Shown here piece after piece: positions 1 to 9,330 of a stretch of DNA of 64,000 nucleotides. Position numbers and translations under genes: made by a program. The DNA comes from Limnothrix sp. FACHB-406 (lineage in GTDB: Bacteria > Cyanobacteriota > Cyanobacteriia > CACIAM-69d): the NCBI RefSeq assembly GCF_014698235.1, contig NZ_JACJSP010000003.1, positions 186,001 through 250,000 of the forward strand, in the 5' to 3' direction. Within the stretch, counting starts at the first letter, position 1. Each line of letters begins with the position of its first letter. The notes under the pieces were generated by a model. That model made no database searches and was not told where the DNA came from. It saw nothing but the letters and a program-made list of their open reading frames with translations.

Positions 1-138
1 GCCATGGGCAGGAAACTGACAATTCACCGTCAACAGCACCGATAAAGTCGGTCTTGCTTCCCCCACCTCTGCCAATGAATCCATGCCCTCCAGGGTCAGG
101 ACACAATTGGGCAAGCTGTACTGTCGTTGAATTGTCAC
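1..138 (-). CDS. DUF4335 family protein, N-terminal fragment (runs off the window edge)
   Basis: Forty-six codons are visible, starting from a GTG whose first bases overlap the TGA stop of the upstream DUF3038 gene (GTGA overlap). The protein begins with MTIQRQYSLPNC followed by a VLTLEG segment, which is how cyanobacterial DUF4335 proteins begin. The gene continues beyond base 1, so length and the rest of the domain cannot be judged. The 4-base overlap implies translational coupling with DUF3038; the two are usually adjacent in cyanobacteria. No function is known for either family. The identification rests on the N-terminal motif and the neighbour. Confidence 0.7.
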   Translation of the reverse strand, partial: MTIQRQYSLPNCVLTLEGMDSLAEVGEARPTLSVLLTVNCQFPAHG

Positions 139-776
139 GCCACTTCTCCGTCAAACAAACTAATCCAAAAGCGTTCCAGCCCCGCCGTTGACGAACAGTA
201 CAGTAACTGTTCCAGCAAGCGGAGGGCCAGGGTATTCAGGGCCTCGTCGGTGTTGTAAACCGTCACGGCCGATCGGCGTGGATTCATCCGGGCCCGGAAG
301 TGGGCCCGGAACCGCTCCAGATAATCCGCCAGCCGAAAATGGTGCTCGAAGGATAGATCCTGCTCCTCCAGCCGCTCGCAAGCCAGAAGTAATTGCCGAA
401 TCAGCACCGTCAGTCGCTTGGCCAAATAAACCACAATCGTGGTCAGGGCCTTGGCCTCATTCAAGCTCAGGGGCCGCCGTTGCACCGCCCGCCGCAAAGG
501 ATTCGTGGCTCGCAGTCGCCACAGGTTAACCTTTGTGCCAACCACGCTCGTGATTCCCAGCTCTTGGGCACAGTAAAGAATCGCCTCAGACCCGCTGAGA
601 TCGAGGGCTTCGATCGCCAGGAGCATCAAGTCCAGTTGTTGGCGGGCCCGCCGGGGGCATTCACCATCTTTCACGGGCGGGTTGGGCAACCGCTCCAAAA
701 TCGGCGGGATCTCCGGTGAATCTGCGGGAACAGGCGATCGATCGGCAAACATTGCACTCGAAGAAGTCATCGGCAC
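135..776 (-). CDS. DUF3038 domain protein
   Basis: A 213-residue protein of a family confined to cyanobacteria and of unknown function. After a variable N-terminus of about 28 residues comes the conserved LERLPNPPV segment, then RRARQQLDLMLLAIEAL, a block around LWRLRATNPLRR, and the C-terminal RMNPRRSAV and WISLFDGEVA motifs typical of the family. It looks soluble and largely helical, with no signal peptide or membrane segment. The downstream DUF4335 gene overlaps its stop codon, so the two form an operon. Length fits the family. The start could also be the second Met (residue 3). Family assignment is confident; function is not known. Confidence 0.85.
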   Translation of the reverse strand: MPMTSSSAMFADRSPVPADSPEIPPILERLPNPPVKDGECPRRARQQLDLMLLAIEALDLSGSEAILYCAQELGITSVVGTKVNLWRLRATNPLRRAVQRRPLSLNEAKALTTIVVYLAKRLTVLIRQLLLACERLEEQDLSFEHHFRLADYLERFRAHFRARMNPRRSAVTVYNTDEALNTLALRLLEQLLYCSSTAGLERFWISLFDGEVA

Positions 777-1132
777 AGAATCACATCAGCAATTCAATGA
801 AACCATTGATTAGAAAATCATTTCGATCCATCGGTCAATCCGTCCAATTGTCCTTGCGGGGGCTGGGGGTCAATCCCGCCCAAGCGAAGACCCCAGGGAT
901 CTGGGGCGATCGGGGAGGATCAGGCGGCCTGTGCCACTTGGGCGATCGGACTCTGAACAATCCTGCAATCATCCCGTAAGCACCACCCCCCGGACGATCG
1001 GTTACAAAATTCAGCCCTGTAATTCAGCGATACTGATTTCGCGCTGAATTTCACACTGAACTTCGCCATGATTCCGCCAAACGATCCCCACCAGTTTAAG
1101 CAGTTTTAGGCAATCTCCTGGAGAAAACTCAG
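777..1132. other. intergenic region between DUF3038 and apt (divergent promoters)
   Basis: This 356-base gap separates two divergent genes and should hold both promoters. A plausible ribosome binding site for apt (ctggagaaa) lies about ten bases before its ATG. A short open frame crossing it from 716 has no coding character. No hairpin or repeat stands out. Confidence 0.5.
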
Positions 1133-1669
1133 ATGACCACACCCCAATCCCAGCCGACGGATTTGCATCGTCTGGTTCGTGCTATTCCTGATTTTCCACA
1201 GCCCGGAATTGTTTTCCGAGATATTACAACCCTTCTGCGCGATCGGGATGGCTTGCAACAGGCCGTGGATCACCTACACGATCGCTGTCATGATCTGCGC
1301 CCGGATTTTGTGGCCGGCATCGAAGCGCGCGGGTTTCTGTTCGGCCCGGCCTTGGCGTTGGCCTTGGGTGTGGGCTTTGTGCCCCTGCGCAAACCGGGCA
1401 AACTCCCCGCCGCCACCCATGGTGTGGAATATGACTTGGAATATGGGCGCGATCGCCTGGAAATTCACCAAGATGCGATCAGCCCCGGTTCACGGGTGTT
1501 GGTGGTGGATGACGTAATCGCTACCGGGGGCACTGCCGCCGCCGCTGGGCAACTGATCCATCAAATCGAAGCAACCCTAGTGGGCTATGGCTTTTTGATT
1601 GAACTCCAAGACCTGAAGGGGCGCGATCGCCTGCCCGATGTGCCGGTTCGATCAGTGCTGGTTTATTGA
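1133..1669 (+). CDS. apt: adenine phosphoribosyltransferase
   Basis: Salvages adenine to AMP using PRPP in the cytoplasm. The 178-residue protein matches the usual Apt length (170-180). Visible signatures are the N-terminal [18 protein letters not shown] block, the [16 protein letters not shown] segment, the flexible-loop region around [11 protein letters not shown], and the PRPP-binding motif [17 protein letters not shown] near residues 121-137. The ATG is preceded by ctggagaaaactcag, a reasonable ribosome binding site. The gene stands alone, transcribed away from DUF3038. No oddities; identification is secure. Confidence 0.96.
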   Translation: MTTPQSQPTDLHRLVRAIPDFPQPGIVFRDITTLLRDRDGLQQAVDHLHDRCHDLRPDFVAGIEARGFLFGPALALALGVGFVPLRKPGKLPAATHGVEYDLEYGRDRLEIHQDAISPGSRVLVVDDVIATGGTAAAAGQLIHQIEATLVGYGFLIELQDLKGRDRLPDVPVRSVLVY

Positions 1670-2262
1670 TCAGCAAATTGACCGGCTACTCACCCCTTTG
1701 ACTGGGCCCTGAATCAGCGCTGGTTCGTTAAGCGGGAGATTAGGAACTAAAGATTGGTCTGTTGAGCAAGGATGTTGATTGGGTGTGACCAGTTGGGATG
1801 GACTCCGATTGGTAACTCTTAACCATTCTTAGCAACTTGATCGAGATGCGTATTGGCAACCTTATTTTCTTGACTTGCTTGGGAATGGTCTATTCATTGC
1901 GATTTTTTTCGCAACCTCATTCTGTTTGATTCATCCGAGCATGTGATGTGTGATCGAAATCAACGATCAAAGAGATCAATCTCAGATCCCCATCGCAAGG
2001 TGTGATCAAGATCAATCATCGAAGCTTTCAGCAGAACTTCATCAACTCCTTAAGAACCATCTGCACAACTTTATCCAGTCTTTACCTAATCGCCCTGGCC
2101 CTTCCCATAGGATTACATCAGTAGCAGGTTAAGTCAGCCCAGTGCGCCCAAAACCCTGATGGCTGACCAGCGCAAAGACAAGCGCGTCCTAGCTGGGTGC
2201 TCCTTAAAAACAAGCCCAAAATTTTTAGCCCAAGTTAGCTCAAGACTGTTGGAGTCGAAAAC
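1670..2262. other. 593-base intergenic region upstream of the PEP-CTERM gene
   Basis: AT-richer than its neighbours, without convincing coding potential; a 60-codon open frame at 1950-2132 has no family features. The last bases contain a ribosome binding site (ttggag) 11 bases before the ATG at 2263. A long 5' leader or a regulatory region is possible, but I see no recognisable riboswitch or strong hairpin. Confidence 0.45.
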
Positions 2263-3183
2263 ATGGTTGGACTTTTCCCCAAACTGGTCGTAAGCGCCTC
2301 AATGGCCGCTGGCGTGGGGTTGTTTGCCGGAGCACCAGCCCTCGCCGCCAGCCTCCAAGGTGCCAGCACCACCGGCAATATTCTGGTGTATTGCTCGAAC
2401 GGCACCAACACCTTTCTGTGCGATAACAGCAACCTCGGCACTGCCCTGCAAGGGGACTTGACCGCGCCGGGTGGCAACGTCGAGCTATTCGCAGACAGCG
2501 AAACTGCACCCGGTCTAGCCAAGTTCCTGAGCGGTACCTACAGCACCCTCACTGGCACTCTGAACGGTCAAGCCATTGAGTTCCGCAGCCTGGTTAAGTC
2601 CGACTGGACAGCCCAATTTACCCAAGCTTGGCTGACGGATGTGGCTGCCCAAAACGGCATTAGCAGCATTTTGACCGGTAATTTTCTGTCAGAAGCGGTT
2701 GGTTATTTCACCTCCAACACGACGGAAGCCAATGCCGCTTTGGCCAGACTGAGTGACCCGAACGTCGCCTTCGTGAACCAAGACCTGGTAAGCGGGGTGA
2801 TTTCGGTGGGTCTAGCGGGTCACATGGACGTGACCAGTATTGTGTCGGGGCTGATTGCCACCAGCAAAACCCTGACGAATATTCAAAAAACTCAGTACAG
2901 CAACGTCATCAAAGCCCTGGGAACGCAAGGGGTGAAGCTGCAAGCCAGCGAGCTGGTGAAGGTGCTTTACGATGGCCAAGAAACTGTCCGTTACGGTGGT
3001 CAGGGGATCGCTTCTGGTCAGGTGGAAGCGGGTGATGGAAAGTCCCACAACGGAACCTACCTGGTGCAGTTCCAAGGCAAGTTGCCGGAACCGCCAGCCG
3101 CCACGCCGGAGCCGTCTTTGATGGTTGGTTTGGCTGCGGTGGGTAGCTGGGTGGCGCTGAAGCGTCGCCAAAACCGTGCCTAA
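2263..3183 (+). CDS. secreted PEP-CTERM anchor protein
   Basis: A 306-residue exported protein. Residues 1 to about 28 form a signal peptide ending at APALAA. The mature part is rich in Ser, Thr, Asn and Gly, as usual for extracellular cyanobacterial proteins. The C-terminus has the exosortase sorting signal: a proline-rich stretch, then ATPEPSLM, a hydrophobic helix (VGLAAVGSWVAL) and a basic KRRQNRA tail. Proteins with this signal are expected to be processed by an exosortase (EpsH-like) and exposed at the surface. The body resembles a family of cyanobacterial PEP-CTERM proteins (possibly that named NF038130), but I cannot confirm this without a search. No exosortase gene is present here. 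A strong terminator follows. Confidence 0.85.
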   Translation: MVGLFPKLVVSASMAAGVGLFAGAPALAASLQGASTTGNILVYCSNGTNTFLCDNSNLGTALQGDLTAPGGNVELFADSETAPGLAKFLSGTYSTLTGTLNGQAIEFRSLVKSDWTAQFTQAWLTDVAAQNGISSILTGNFLSEAVGYFTSNTTEANAALARLSDPNVAFVNQDLVSGVISVGLAGHMDVTSIVSGLIATSKTLTNIQKTQYSNVIKALGTQGVKLQASELVKVLYDGQETVRYGGQGIASGQVEAGDGKSHNGTYLVQFQGKLPEPPAATPEPSLMVGLAAVGSWVALKRRQNRA

Positions 3184-3221
3184 TTCGCCTCAGAAAGTCG
3201 CTCTTGAAAATTGAGCTGAAA

Positions 3222-3268
3222 AATGGGGGGTGATGCCATGAACTTGGCATCACCCCCCATTCGTTTTG
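3222..3268 (+). terminator. strong hairpin terminator after the PEP-CTERM gene
   Basis: A perfect 16-bp stem (aatggggggtgatgcc at 3222-3237, complement at 3246-3261) with an 8-base loop, followed by cgttttg. It lies 40 bases after the stop codon. The A-run on the left side means it could also act on the opposite strand, where the VWA gene converges. Confidence 0.8.
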
Positions 3269-3456
3269 GGACTTGTTTTGAGTCTGATTTTGATTCTCGG
3301 GGATCAGCGATCGGGTCTGGGATCGCTGATTTTGACTGTAGTTGGCAATCTGAATTGAGTATTGACATCCTCCCCAGCTTAAAGAGGATTGAACAGTCAG
3401 TACTGACCAATCTTGACCAGTACTGACTAATATTGAATCTGCCCAATTAACGATCG

Positions 3457-4134
3457 CTAAACTTCGCTCCAACCCGTGGGGGAAGGGAGGGGAACCTGTT
3501 CGCCGGGGCGCGATCGAGACACTTGCTGCATACTGGCCGAAAGCCACAGAAACAGCTCCTGGAAGCTGAGACCTTTGAGCTTCAGGGGCGATCGCACCGT
3601 GAGGGATCCCAGCCGCTCCATGTCTGCACCTTCAACACCCACGGCAAAAAAGGCGAGTGCTTTACGGGCTTCTTCATCGCGAATTCGGGTGGCGGCGGCT
3701 CCTAGCACTTCCGCATCATCACTGGGCGCACCGTCAGTAATTAAGAAAATCCAAGGACGGTAGTAAGCCACGCCATTGCTGCGATACTGGGCTTTACGAT
3801 CGCGCAGCAAATCCAAGGCCGCATGGATTGCAGCTCCCATGTAGGTCATGCCGCCGGCTCGGAGCCGAGGCGCTTCAAAACTATCGGCCGTCACAAAGTC
3901 TTGAAGCACTTCCACCCGATCGGCAAAGGTTGCGATCGCCACTTCCACCCGTTTCGCTGCTAGGGAGTCGCCGTTGAGATCAGCCTGGAAAGCTTGCAAG
4001 CCAGCTTCCAGAGCGGTTAAAGGCGCGCCCTGCATGGAGGTTGAGACATCCAGCAGCAGCACGCAAGGGCAGCGCGGCTCTGGGTTTTCTGCGAAGGCGA
4101 TCGCCTCTTCAAAGTCAAAATTTCCAGACACCAT
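3457..4134 (-). CDS. VWA domain protein (TerY/YegL-like)
   Basis: A von Willebrand factor A domain protein of about 225 residues. The metal-binding MIDAS motif is seen as LLLDVSTSMQG near the N-terminus, followed by the conserved Thr region (GGMTYMGAAIHAAL) and the ITDGAPSD strand. This arrangement matches the small cytoplasmic VWA proteins related to TerY and YegL, which occur with tellurite/stress gene sets or with Ser/Thr kinase and phosphatase partners. No such partner is adjacent here. The start chosen is the Met of MVSGNFDF at 4134, because the 24 preceding codons do not look like the family. Family is sure; ligand and role are unknown. Confidence 0.82.
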   Translation of the reverse strand: MVSGNFDFEEAIAFAENPEPRCPCVLLLDVSTSMQGAPLTALEAGLQAFQADLNGDSLAAKRVEVAIATFADRVEVLQDFVTADSFEAPRLRAGGMTYMGAAIHAALDLLRDRKAQYRSNGVAYYRPWIFLITDGAPSDDAEVLGAAATRIRDEEARKALAFFAVGVEGADMERLGSLTVRSPLKLKGLSFQELFLWLSASMQQVSRSRPGEQVPLPSPTGWSEV

Positions 4135-4842
4135 TAAAACTTCTAGACACGACGGAAGCGACGAAAATGACTCGGCTAGACTAGGACTCAACCTGAGGAT
4201 GATCAACCGCTGACTCCCTGCGGACTGCCAGAGCTGACCACAGCTCTAGTTTTCCAAGCAAGACGAGGTTAGAGTGCATCCCAAGGCCTGATCCGCATCA
4301 TTTGTTTGAGGAGTGGGGTCATAACCCAAGCCAATAACTTCAGTTATCAACTGCTCCCCACGCACCATTGAGTTTCCCAGACCCGGCTTTTGGGTGTTAC
4401 TTTCCCCTAGACCCGGTTTGGGGTGATGGGTTCCACTGGCCACAATCAACTAACTCAATTAGACAACATCAATCCAGTTAGAAAACAGTCAGCCAGCGCC
4501 AGTGACTCCTCCGACCCGATCGCCCTGTTCGATCGCCCTGGTTAATCCGGGCCTCGATCGGGAACCCCGATCGCCACACCCAATCACCACGATTGAGATT
4601 TCCTAAGATTGAGATTTCCGAAGGTTGATACCCCAAAGGTTTGATTCACTGCACTGGTTGATTGAGTTGATAGGCAGTTTGGATATCCGGTGGGGATCGC
4701 TACGATCGGGATCAAGTCTATTTTCCCTTGAACCTTGGGCAGTGCCAGGGCCGGTTCCGGCTCCCTGCCCATGCCCGATCGTCCCCTTGGCCCCCACGGC
4801 CGTTCGGCCTCTCACCTGATTTCTTTACCCACCGCCGCCCCT
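4135..4842. other. 708-base intergenic region between the VWA gene and glgP
   Basis: Divergent promoter region with several short repeats: an imperfect duplication around gacccgg(c/t)tt(t)gg at about 4380-4425 and a 16-bp tandem repeat at 4591-4622. Short open frames here (for example 4246-4449 minus) have no coding support. Open frame upstream of the glgP ATG runs back to 4735 but does not resemble glycogen phosphorylase. Confidence 0.5.
4591..4622. repeat. 16-bp tandem duplication upstream of glgP
   Basis: The unit gattgagatttcctaa is followed directly by gattgagatttccgaa, one base different. It lies about 220 bases before the glgP start codon. Function unknown; it may reflect replication slippage. 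Confidence 0.8.
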
Positions 4843-7431
4843 ATGACCTCTACCGGACAACCGCTCTCGAATTACACGGAATCATTTGACATTCAGGGAA
4901 ACTACTGCCCGATTACCGTTCACGTGGAGGACGATCGCACCGGGATGGCCCCCGACACGTTGCGGCGTGCCTTTGCCGACAACCTGTACTACATCCAAGG
5001 CAAAAACGAACTCACCGCCACGCCCTTTGACTACTACATGGCGCTGGCCTACACGGTGCGCGATCGCCTGTTGCACCGCTGGATCGCCAGCAACACCACC
5101 TACATGCAACAGGACGTGAAAACGGTCTGTTACCTGTCAGCGGAATTTTTGCTGGGGCGACAGTTGGGCAAGACCATGCTCAACCTGGGGATGTACGAAA
5201 AAGCCAAGCAGGTGGTTACGGAAGCTGGCTTAGACTTCAATCACCTGTTGGAATTGGAGCCAGAACCGGGGCTTGGCAACGGTGGTTTGGGGCGGCTTGC
5301 GGCTTGCTTTTTGGACTCGCTAGCCACCTTAGAGATTCCGGCGATCGGCTACGGCATCCGCTACGAATTTGGCATCTTTGATCAGCGGATCGAAGATGGG
5401 GCCCAGGTGGAGCGGCCCGATAAATGGCTGCGGTTCGGCAATCCCTGGGAAATTCGTCACCCGGAATTGACCGTGGAAGTGGGCTTTGGGGGACACACGG
5501 AACAGTACGTGGACGAGCATGGCCATGGTCGCTGTCGCTGGGTTCCGGCCCGACGCATTTTGGGCACGCCCCACGATGTGCCGATCGCGGGGTACAACAA
5601 CAACACCGTCAGCACCCTGCGCCTGTGGAAAGCCAGCGCCAGTGAAGAGTTTAATTTCCAGGTGTTCGATCGGGGTGACTATACCGGAGCCGTGGCCGAC
5701 CAAATTTTGTCGGAAAACATCTCCAAGGTGCTTTACCCCAACGACAACACGGCCCAAGGAAAGCAACTGCGCTTTGAGCAGCAATACTTCTTCGTGAGCT
5801 GCTCCCTGCAAGACGCAATCAACCGCTACCGGCGCGATCGGCGGCGGGGACTGGAATACCTGCACGAAAGCATCGCCATTCAGCTCAACGACACCCACCC
5901 CGCGATCGCCGTGGCCGAACTAATGCGGCTACTGATCGATCGCTACGATTTGGGTTGGAACCGCGCTTGGCACGTCACCCGTCAATGTTTGGCCTACACC
6001 AATCACACCCTGTTGATGGAAGCCCTAGAACGTTGGCCCGTCAACCTGTTCGAGCGGCTCTTGCCCCGCCACTTGGAAATCATCTACGAAATCAACCAGC
6101 GCTTCTTGGACGAAGTGCGGCTGCAATATCCCCACGACGAAGCCCGCGCCGGTCGGATGTCGTTGATTCAAGAAAATCCAGAGCGGATGGTGCGGATGGC
6201 CCATCTGGCCTGCGTTGGCAGCCATGCGATCAATGGGGTTGCGGCCTTGCACACGGACTTGCTGCAAAAGCACGTCCTCAACGACTTCTACACCTTCTGG
6301 CCCGAAAAGTTCCAGAACAAAACCAATGGCGTAACGCCCCGCCGTTGGCTGCTGTTGGCTAATCCTCGACTGTCCAAGCTGTTTACGGAAAAAATTGGGG
6401 ACGATCGCTGGGTCAAGGATCTGGAGTTGTTGCAATCTCTGGAGCCGTTGGCGAATGATCCCGAATTCCGACACCGCTGGGCCGAAATCAAACAGGCCAA
6501 CAAGCGGGAACTGGCGGACTATCTGTTGCTGTACAACGATTTGGAAGTGGATCCCCGAGCCATTTTCGATATCCAAGTGAAGCGAATTCACGAATACAAG
6601 CGGCAACTGCTGGACATTTTGTACGTGATTTCGCTCTACCAACAGCTCAAGCAAAATCCCAGCATGGATTTGCATCCTCGGGTGTTTATCTTTGCGGGCA
6701 AGGCGGCTCCTGGCTATTACTTGGCCAAGCTGATCATCCGATTGATCAACGGTGTGGCGGAGGTGGTGAACAACGACACCTCGATCGCCCGGCGGTTGCA
6801 GGTGGCCTTTGTGGCCAACTATTCCGTATCCTTGGGCCAGCGCATCTATCCGGCGGCGGATTTGTCGGAGCAAATTTCCACGGCGGGTAAGGAAGCATCT
6901 GGTACGGGAAATATGAAGTTTGCGCTCAACGGGGCCCTGACGATCGGGACGTTGGATGGGGCAAACATCGAAATTCGCGAAGCCGTGGGGCCCGACAACT
7001 TCTTCCTGTTTGGACTCACGGAGGCGGAAGTGGTGGCCCTCAAGGCCGAAGGCTACGATCCCATGGGCTACTACTACGGTGATCCGGAAATTCAAGGGGT
7101 CTTGAATGCGATCGCTGAGGGACAATTCAGCCGGGGCGATCGGGAGCTGTTCCGCCCCCTGCTCGATGCCCTGCTCTATCGGGATGAGTACATGGTCTTG
7201 GCGGACTACCGTGCCTATGCTGAAGCCCAAAGCAAGGTCGATCAGGCCTATCGCGATCGGGAATGGTGGACAAAATCCTCAATTCTCAATTCCGTGCGGA
7301 TGGGTCGCTTCTCCAGCGATCGCACCATTCGGGAATATTGCCGCGATATTTGGCATGTGTCGCCCGTGCCCGTGTCCCTGGAGACTTATTCCCAATCCAA
7401 TGCCGGTCTGAAAGTCAGCAACAATACCTAG
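4843..7431 (+). CDS. glgP: glycogen phosphorylase
   Basis: Degrades glycogen by phosphorolysis to glucose-1-phosphate in the cytosol. The 862-residue product has the usual length of the GT35 family. Features seen include the N-terminal region with DNLYYIQGK, the catalytic-core motif GLGNGGLGRLAACFLDSLAT, NDTHPAIAVAELMR, the VKRIHEYKRQLL segment, and the pyridoxal-phosphate site EASGTGNMKFALNGALT, where the Lys forms the Schiff base. I start at the ATG at 4843 (MTSTGQPL), since the 36 codons before it are proline- and glycine-rich noise. It stands alone and is followed by a terminator. glgC, for glycogen synthesis, lies elsewhere in the window. Confidence 0.96.
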   Translation: MTSTGQPLSNYTESFDIQGNYCPITVHVEDDRTGMAPDTLRRAFADNLYYIQGKNELTATPFDYYMALAYTVRDRLLHRWIASNTTYMQQDVKTVCYLSAEFLLGRQLGKTMLNLGMYEKAKQVVTEAGLDFNHLLELEPEPGLGNGGLGRLAACFLDSLATLEIPAIGYGIRYEFGIFDQRIEDGAQVERPDKWLRFGNPWEIRHPELTVEVGFGGHTEQYVDEHGHGRCRWVPARRILGTPHDVPIAGYNNNTVSTLRLWKASASEEFNFQVFDRGDYTGAVADQILSENISKVLYPNDNTAQGKQLRFEQQYFFVSCSLQDAINRYRRDRRRGLEYLHESIAIQLNDTHPAIAVAELMRLLIDRYDLGWNRAWHVTRQCLAYTNHTLLMEALERWPVNLFERLLPRHLEIIYEINQRFLDEVRLQYPHDEARAGRMSLIQENPERMVRMAHLACVGSHAINGVAALHTDLLQKHVLNDFYTFWPEKFQNKTNGVTPRRWLLLANPRLSKLFTEKIGDDRWVKDLELLQSLEPLANDPEFRHRWAEIKQANKRELADYLLLYNDLEVDPRAIFDIQVKRIHEYKRQLLDILYVISLYQQLKQNPSMDLHPRVFIFAGKAAPGYYLAKLIIRLINGVAEVVNNDTSIARRLQVAFVANYSVSLGQRIYPAADLSEQISTAGKEASGTGNMKFALNGALTIGTLDGANIEIREAVGPDNFFLFGLTEAEVVALKAEGYDPMGYYYGDPEIQGVLNAIAEGQFSRGDRELFRPLLDALLYRDEYMVLADYRAYAEAQSKVDQAYRDREWWTKSSILNSVRMGRFSSDRTIREYCRDIWHVSPVPVSLETYSQSNAGLKVSNNT

Positions 7432-7468
7432 CTGATCCCACTGATCTCTTGAAGATATTCCCTATCCC

Positions 7469-7510
7469 AACACCGCCCGATCGCAAGATTTGGCGGTGTT
7501 TTGTCGTTTT
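7469..7510 (+). terminator. rho-independent terminator of glgP
   Basis: A 9-bp perfect stem, aacaccgcc (7469-7477) and ggcggtgtt (7492-7500), with a 14-base loop, followed by ttgtcgtttt. It is 37 bases after the glgP stop. Confidence 0.8.
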
Positions 7511-7688
7511 ATGCCTATGGGAATAGAATCCAAATTTGAAACCAAAGGTTTAAACAAAGTTCAAATAGAACAAGAAATATTCATAGAGAAAATCAGTATG
7601 ATCTCCTAATGATCTCCTATTAATTGTTCATTAAAATAATCAACATTCATGGTTCTCATCAAATACAGTCAGTTCAAGCCCTTTCAGC

Positions 7689-7712
7689 ACATCGATCCAA
7701 ACATCGATCCAA
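7689..7712. repeat. 12-bp perfect tandem repeat
   Basis: acatcgatccaa occurs twice back to back, upstream of the PAS kinase gene. Confidence 0.85.
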
Positions 7713-7724
7713 TTCTATCCATAT

Positions 7725-7789
7725 CTGCCTTGTAGCATTAATTACATCATCTGAACATTATCAAGACCTGCCTTGTAGCATTAATTACA
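7725..7789. repeat. 22-bp perfect direct repeat, 43-base period
   Basis: The 22-mer ctgccttgtagcattaatta plus ca occurs at 7725-7746 and again at 7768-7789, with a 21-base spacer, about 90 bases before the kinase ATG. Either a duplication or a paired binding site for a regulator. Confidence 0.85.
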
Positions 7790-7875
7790 CTGCTCATCAC
7801 CTATTCTGCACTCTCTTTCCTAAAAACGAGGCTCGGTCATTGGATATTAATTCGCACTGTTCTCAGGAATCAGTC

Positions 7876-9315
7876 ATGGTTACTAATAATAATGCTGCCA
7901 ATAATGCTACTGCGTTTAATATCAACGCAAATGCATTTCATGACCTCCAAAATGCCAACAGCCTGGGTGGAAAAGCAGAAGGGGATGATAAAACCTTTGA
8001 TGCTTGGTTGGGCGATTGGGAATATGCGATCGATCGGACAGCCATCGTGGCCATTACCGATCACAAGGGTCAGATCATTTATGCCAATGACTATTTTTGC
8101 AAGCTTTCAAAATATGAACTCTCGGAACTGATGGGGCAGAATCATCGAATTCTGAACTCTGGCCATCACTCTGCGGAATTTTTCACGGAACTGTGGCAAA
8201 CCATTTCACGGGGGAAAATCTGGCGCGGCGAAATTAAAAATCGCGCCAAGGATGGATCTGAATATTGGGTTTACACCATCATTGTGCCAATTGTGAGTCA
8301 GCGAGGAAAACCCGTGCGCTATTTGTCAGTGCGCACGGATATTACCGATCGCAAGCGGATTGAAGAGGCCCTGCAAGCGTCAGAACTGGCCCTGCGGCAA
8401 CGGAACGAGGAGCTACAAAAAGCCCTGGCGGATTTGAGGGCGGCCCAGGCGCAAATTGTGCAACAGGAAAAAATGTCGAGCCTGGGGCAAATGGTGGCAG
8501 GCGTTGCCCACGAAATTAATAACCCCTTGAATTTCATTGCGGCGAATATCAGCCCTGCCCAAACCTACACGAAAGAACTGGTGCAATTGGTGGAGCTATA
8601 TCGCAAAAGCTATCCCCAGCCAACGCCAGAAATTGCTGCCAAAATTGAAGAAATTGATTTGGATTTCATGGAATCCGACCTCTTGGATATTTTGAATTCC
8701 ATGAAGTTGGGCACTCACCGGATTTGTGGAATCGTGAAGTCGTTGCGCACGTTTTCACGCTTGGATGAAGCAGAGTTGAAATTGGCAAATCTGCATGATG
8801 GCTTAGACAGTGCGCTGACCATTTTGGGGCATCGTTTGAAAGCCCACGACGATCGCCCTGAAATTCAAGTCTTGCGGCAATATGGTTCGCTGCCCAATGT
8901 GATGTGCTATTCGGGCAATATGAACCAGGTGTTTATGAATATTTTGGTGAATGCGGTTGATGCGATCGAGGACTATCACCGCCAGCTCAAGCGGGGATTG
9001 ATGCACCCTCGTTCCGGCAGTGCAATTCCCTACAGTATTCAGGTCAGCACGCGCCTATGTGATCAAAATTGGGTTGAGGTGCAAATCACGGATAGTGGTT
9101 TGGGCATGAATTCCAAAACGATGGAGCATATTTTTGATCCCTTTTTCACCACCAAGCCGATCGGGAAAGGCACGGGTTTAGGCCTTTCCGTCAGCTATCA
9201 AATCATTGTCGATCGCCATCAGGGCGAACTGATTTGCACCTCTGAACCCGGCGAGGGCAGCACTTTCCTCATTCGCATTCCCGTAACACCGCCCCCAGGC
9301 TCATTCACGTCCTAA
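7876..9315 (+). CDS. PAS-domain sensor histidine kinase
   Basis: A soluble 479-residue sensor kinase without membrane segments. Order: a disordered N-terminus rich in Asn and Ala (1-45), one PAS domain (about 50-155) of the type with NSGHHSAEFFTELW and RAKDGSEYWV motifs, a coiled coil (about 160-200), the dimerisation/phosphoacceptor region with VAGVAHEINNPLN (His212), then the HATPase with MNILVNAVDAI, DSGLGM and GKGTGLGLSVSYQI. The PAS domain probably senses a small ligand or redox state, but no cofactor residues are evident. No response regulator gene is adjacent. The ATG at 7876 is chosen because it has an upstream aggaa and the preceding frame looks non-coding. Confidence 0.88.
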   Translation: MVTNNNAANNATAFNINANAFHDLQNANSLGGKAEGDDKTFDAWLGDWEYAIDRTAIVAITDHKGQIIYANDYFCKLSKYELSELMGQNHRILNSGHHSAEFFTELWQTISRGKIWRGEIKNRAKDGSEYWVYTIIVPIVSQRGKPVRYLSVRTDITDRKRIEEALQASELALRQRNEELQKALADLRAAQAQIVQQEKMSSLGQMVAGVAHEINNPLNFIAANISPAQTYTKELVQLVELYRKSYPQPTPEIAAKIEEIDLDFMESDLLDILNSMKLGTHRICGIVKSLRTFSRLDEAELKLANLHDGLDSALTILGHRLKAHDDRPEIQVLRQYGSLPNVMCYSGNMNQVFMNILVNAVDAIEDYHRQLKRGLMHPRSGSAIPYSIQVSTRLCDQNWVEVQITDSGLGMNSKTMEHIFDPFFTTKPIGKGTGLGLSVSYQIIVDRHQGELICTSEPGEGSTFLIRIPVTPPPGSFTS

Positions 9316-9330
9316 GACGCTGTTTTGTGC

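Larger units (their letters stand above)
7511..7875. other. AT-rich leader region upstream of the PAS histidine kinase
   Basis: A 365-base AT-rich stretch holding two direct repeats (7689-7712 and 7725-7789). An open frame runs through from a TTG at 7624, but its sequence does not resemble a kinase N-terminus, so I treat it as the untranslated leader or promoter. Confidence 0.5.

Noticed and set aside
4246..4449. 67-codon minus-strand frame with a repeated PGLG motif
   Set aside because: The motif comes from an imperfect DNA repeat; no conserved features or start signal.
6025..7230. 401-codon open frame on the minus strand
   Set aside because: Complete overlap with glgP, which has clear motifs; composition (Gln, His, Val-rich) is that of an antisense shadow.
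7624..7875. Upstream extension of the PAS kinase from a TTG
   Set aside because: The extra 84 codons are low-complexity AT-rich sequence with direct repeats and do not resemble any kinase N-terminus.
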